The position numbers were made by a program, and so were the translations under genes. DNA of 64,000 nt, taken from assembly GCF_023347295.1 (NCBI RefSeq), contig NZ_CP094469.1, forward strand, positions 1,302,001 through 1,366,000. Direction: 5' to 3'. Source of the DNA: Faecalibacterium sp. I3-3-33 (GTDB lineage: Bacteria; Bacillota; Clostridia; Oscillospirales; Ruminococcaceae). Positions 61,169-64,000 of the stretch are shown here, piece by piece. The notes beneath the pieces were generated by a model that saw only the letters and a list, made by a program, of their open reading frames with translations, had not been told where the DNA came from and made no database searches. The number at the start of each line of letters is the position of its first letter. Within the stretch, counting starts at the first letter, position 1.

Positions 61169-63445
61169 ATGTTGGATATGATCAAATGCAGCACCGGCGG
61201 TGCGTACTATGCACGCGGAGAGTGGGTCCCCGCAGACGGCAACGCACCCGCAGCACTGGCTGCAAAGGGCTTTGATGCCGCTGCCGTTGCCACGGCTAAG
61301 ACCGGTACCATGGCCTACAATATTATGCAGGCACACAATACCAGCGGCGATGCCGAGAACCTGAAGATCAAGTTTGATGCCATGGCAAGCCATGACATCA
61401 CTTTTGTGGGTATTATCCAGACTGCCCGTGCTTCCGGGCTGGAAAAGTTCCCCATCCCTTATGTGCTCACCAACTGCCACAACAGCCTGTGCGCTGTGGG
61501 CGGCACCATCAACGAGGATGACCACCGCTTTGGCCTGTCCGCTGCCAAAAAGTACGGCGGCATCTTTGTGCCCCCGCACATGGCAGTCATCCACCAGTAT
61601 ATGCGCGAACGCTTTGCCGGCTGCGGCAAAATGATCCTTGGCTCGGACTCCCACACCCGCTACGGCGCACTGGGCACCATGGCCATCGGTGAAGGCGGTG
61701 GCGAGCTGGCAAAGCAGCTGCTGGGCCGCACCTATGATGTTGCTCGCCCGGGCGTGGTGGCTATCTACCTGACCGGCAGTCTGCCGGCGGGCTGCGGCCC
61801 CCACGATGTAGCCATTGCCCTTGTGGGCAAGCTGTTCAAGAGCGGCTACGTCAAAAACAAGGTCATGGAGTTTGTTGGCCCCGGCATTGCCTCCCTGCGG
61901 CAGGATACCCGCAACGCCATTGATGCCATGACCACCGAGACCACCTGCCTGTCCTCCATCTGGGAGACCGATGAGACTACGCAGCGTTTTCTGGCAGTGC
62001 ATGGCCGTGCAGCAGACTATAAAAAGCTTGCACCGGCTGACCTCGCCTACTACGATGGCGTGGTGGAGGTGGATCTTTCTGCCATCCGTCCCATGATCGC
62101 CCTGCCTATGCACCCCTCCAATGCCTTTACTATTGAGGAGCTGAACGCAAATCTGGAGGACATCCTCCACGCCTGCGAGCAGGATGTGCAGAAGCTGATC
62201 GGCCGCAAGGACGTGCAGCTGGATCTGTGCAGCAAGATCGAAAACGGCAAGCTGCGGGTAGATCAGGGTGTCATTGCAGGCTGCGCAGGCGGTCTGTACG
62301 ACAGCATCTACGAGGCTGCTTCCATCCTCAAGGGTCACACCGGCGGCTGCGGCGACTACGCCCTGAGCGTTTACCCCGGCAGCCAGCCCATCATGATGGA
62401 GCTGGTGCGCACCGGCGTCATCGGCGAGCTGATGGCCAGCGGCGCTACCATCCGCACCGCCTTCTGCGGCCCCTGCTTCGGCGCAGGCGATGTGCCCGCT
62501 AACGGCGCACTGTCCATCCGTCACACCACCCGCAACTTCCCCAGCCGTGAGGGCTCTAAGCCCGGCAGCGGCCAGCTGTCCGGTGTGGCACTGATGGATG
62601 CCCGCAGCATTGCAGCCACTACCGCCAACGGCGGCATCCTGACCCCCGCCACCGACATTGACTACGATCCCACCGTGCCGGAGTACCAGTACGATGCTTC
62701 CAGCTACGACACCCGCGTGTATCAGGGCTTTGGCAAGGGCGATTACGACGCCCTGCTCAAGTTCGGCCCCAACATCAAGGACTGGCCAGAGATCGCACCG
62801 CTGGGCGACAACCTGCTGCTGAAGGTGGCTTCTTATATCACCGACCCCGTCACCACCACCGACGAGCTGATCCCCTCCGGCGAGACTTCCTCTTACCGTT
62901 CCAATCCGCTGGGTCTGGCAGAGTTCACCCTCAGCCGCAAGGACCCGGAGTATGTGGGCCGCGCCAAGGCTGTGCAGGCCGAAGAAAACGCCCGCCGCGC
63001 CGGTGCAGGGGACGCCGCCCTGCTGGCAAAAGTGAACGCCGTGCCCGGCTGCGAGCAGCTGAGCTGGAACGATATCCAGATCGCTTCTACCATCTTTGCA
63101 GTCAAGCCCGGTGACGGCTCTGCCCGCGAGCAGGCCGCCAGCTGCCAGCGTGTGCTGGGTGCCGGTGCCAATATCGTTACCGAGTACGCCACCAAGCGTT
63201 ACCGCTCCAACCTGATCAACTGGGGCATGTTGCCCCTGCAGCTGGCAGGTGCCACCCCCTTTGGTCTGGGGGACTATGTGCTCATCCCCAATGTGCGGGA
63301 AGCACTCAAGGGCGATCTGCAGAGCATCAAGGCCTACGTTCTGGGCGATACCGTCAAGGAGTTTGAGCTGTATATGGCTCCGCTCACCACCGACGAACGC
63401 CAGATCCTGGCCGACGGCTGCCTGATCAATTTCTATAAGCACTAA
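61169..63445 (+). CDS. Aconitase-family hydratase (YbhJ-like)
   Basis: 758 residues. Aconitase/LeuC-type fold: [32 protein letters not shown] near 163, the [15 protein letters not shown] stretch, and cysteines in [11 protein letters not shown] near 431 and NCHNSLC near 107 placed like the Fe-S ligands. The C-terminal region includes the swivel-like [15 protein letters not shown]. It is closest in layout to E. coli YbhJ, a putative hydratase, rather than to canonical aconitase. The substrate is unknown. AGAGAGGCG precedes the ATG and a -10-like TATAAT lies at 61050. Its stop is 14 bases before the next gene. Confidence 0.82.
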   Translation: MLDMIKCSTGGAYYARGEWVPADGNAPAALAAKGFDAAAVATAKTGTMAYNIMQAHNTSGDAENLKIKFDAMASHDITFVGIIQTARASGLEKFPIPYVLTNCHNSLCAVGGTINEDDHRFGLSAAKKYGGIFVPPHMAVIHQYMRERFAGCGKMILGSDSHTRYGALGTMAIGEGGGELAKQLLGRTYDVARPGVVAIYLTGSLPAGCGPHDVAIALVGKLFKSGYVKNKVMEFVGPGIASLRQDTRNAIDAMTTETTCLSSIWETDETTQRFLAVHGRAADYKKLAPADLAYYDGVVEVDLSAIRPMIALPMHPSNAFTIEELNANLEDILHACEQDVQKLIGRKDVQLDLCSKIENGKLRVDQGVIAGCAGGLYDSIYEAASILKGHTGGCGDYALSVYPGSQPIMMELVRTGVIGELMASGATIRTAFCGPCFGAGDVPANGALSIRHTTRNFPSREGSKPGSGQLSGVALMDARSIAATTANGGILTPATDIDYDPTVPEYQYDASSYDTRVYQGFGKGDYDALLKFGPNIKDWPEIAPLGDNLLLKVASYITDPVTTTDELIPSGETSSYRSNPLGLAEFTLSRKDPEYVGRAKAVQAEENARRAGAGDAALLAKVNAVPGCEQLSWNDIQIASTIFAVKPGDGSAREQAASCQRVLGAGANIVTEYATKRYRSNLINWGMLPLQLAGATPFGLGDYVLIPNVREALKGDLQSIKAYVLGDTVKEFELYMAPLTTDERQILADGCLINFYKH

Positions 63446-63459
63446 GGAAGTAACCCACT

Positions 63460-64000
63460 ATGTCCTGTGACCTGCATATCCATTCCACCTGCTCCGACGG
63501 TGCTGTGCCCATTGAGCGGCTGGCACCCATCGCCGCCCGCACCGGGCTGCACGCCATCGCCCTTTCTGACCACGACACCCTGCTCAGCGCCCAGTACGCC
63601 TATGCCCACACCGGGCAGGACGGGGTAGAGCTGATCCCCGCCGTGGAGCTGACCGGCTACGACTTTGAGCGGCAGCATCGGGTGCACCTGCTGTGCTACT
63701 ACCCGGACGTGGACTGCCCGGCGCTGCGGGAGCACTGCGCCATCATGAAGGAGCGCCGCAACGCCTGCGCTTTGCAGAGCGCAAAGGAGCTGGAGCAGCT
63801 GTACTCGCAGTTTACCGCCGACCTTGCGTGGGAGACCACCAAGGCCAGCGGGGTACTGTTCAAAAGCGGGCTGATGCAGGCGCTGGAACTGCTTGGCCTG
63901 ACCGATGGCAGCATCTACGGCGAGACCTACCACAAGCTGTTCGGGTGGAACCCCCGGGGCATCGTGCTGCACTCGCCGGAGTATCTGCCGGTGCGGCAGG
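63460..64000 (+). CDS. PHP-domain phosphoesterase (cut by window end)
   Basis: At least 180 residues are visible; the 3' end lies outside. The start reads MSCDLHIHSTCSDG, then IALSDHDTL and ELIPAVELTGYD, which are the H-x-H, DHD and catalytic Glu motifs of PHP phosphoesterases. Relatives such as YciV/RNase AM act on RNA 5' ends or on 3',5'-bisphosphate nucleotides. AAGGAAG precedes ATG 63460. It follows the hydratase by 14 bases, so the two may be co-transcribed. Confidence 0.88.
   Translation, partial: MSCDLHIHSTCSDGAVPIERLAPIAARTGLHAIALSDHDTLLSAQYAYAHTGQDGVELIPAVELTGYDFERQHRVHLLCYYPDVDCPALREHCAIMKERRNACALQSAKELEQLYSQFTADLAWETTKASGVLFKSGLMQALELLGLTDGSIYGETYHKLFGWNPRGIVLHSPEYLPVRQ

Noticed and set aside
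61049..63442. 797-residue reading frame on the minus strand
   Set aside because: It is the exact antisense shadow of the aconitase-family hydratase, caused by third-position GC bias; no ribosome site and low-complexity Gly/His/Leu composition.

Overview
The window looks like a chromosomal stretch of a fairly GC-rich (visibly near 60%) low-motility-type Clostridia, most like a Faecalibacterium/Ruminococcaceae (Oscillospirales) genome. The reasons are Firmicute gene orders (mazG–hup–rqcP–yabP–yabQ–divIC–S1 protein; long SRP RNA–dnaX–ybaB–recR; smpB–ssrA), a glmS ribozyme, an FMN riboswitch controlling a RibU S-component, YabP/YabQ relatives, and the short mirror-type intergenic repeats I associate with this group. 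The species is inferred from memory, not searched.

Layout. 1–5.8 kb: a stringent-response/quality-control block (RelA, Dtd, an MBL hydrolase, HemZ, a uridine-kinase-like enzyme). 6–11 kb: the mazG–divIC neighbourhood, ending in a THUMP-type rRNA methyltransferase. 11–15 kb: a degenerate DUF5685 protein with a membrane partner, then the glmS ribozyme and glmS. 15–21.3 kb (minus strand): a lipoprotein and a four-gene export cluster (C39-peptidase ABC exporter, GyrI-like protein, HlyD-type adaptor, membrane-anchored BIG2 protein) with no obvious substrate peptide. 21.5–25.8 kb: tRNA-Asn, TypA, a beta-CASP hydrolase, tRNA-Ala.

25.8–28.9 kb is a small horizontally acquired island between tRNA-Ala and tRNA-Gly. 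It holds an AT-rich peptidase E gene, a large serine recombinase whose frame runs through a terminator into a dispersed repeat, and a non-coding segment folding as a 16-bp closing stem around three hairpins (possible oriT or structured RNA). 29–38.4 kb: envelope and transport genes (PH-domain protein, PBP4B-like serine hydrolase, MFS, MscS, FMN-riboswitch/ribU, MATE, a diverged MraY). 38.4–42 kb: a one-carbon folate cluster (MTHFS, FchA, FolD on minus; divergent glyA). The FolD lacks two cyclohydrolase residues, which fits the adjacent FchA having taken over that step.

42–46.9 kb: CobO-type adenosyltransferase, a RecB-nuclease/Rad3-helicase fusion, a PRK06851-like ATPase and a family-4 UDG. 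47–54 kb: pta, SRP RNA–dnaX–ybaB–recR, smpB–ssrA, a DUF1836 regulator and DegV. 54–64 kb: cardiolipin synthase, a duplicated-domain lipoprotein, a polar amino-acid ABC transporter, a second MATE pump, an aconitase-family hydratase and the start of a PHP-domain protein cut by the window edge.

Twenty promoters with 16–18 bp spacers can be read. TTGCAA recurs as the -35 element as often as TTGACA. Long antisense reading frames opposite typA, the exporter, the hydratase, the BIG2 gene and others are codon-bias shadows and were not annotated.
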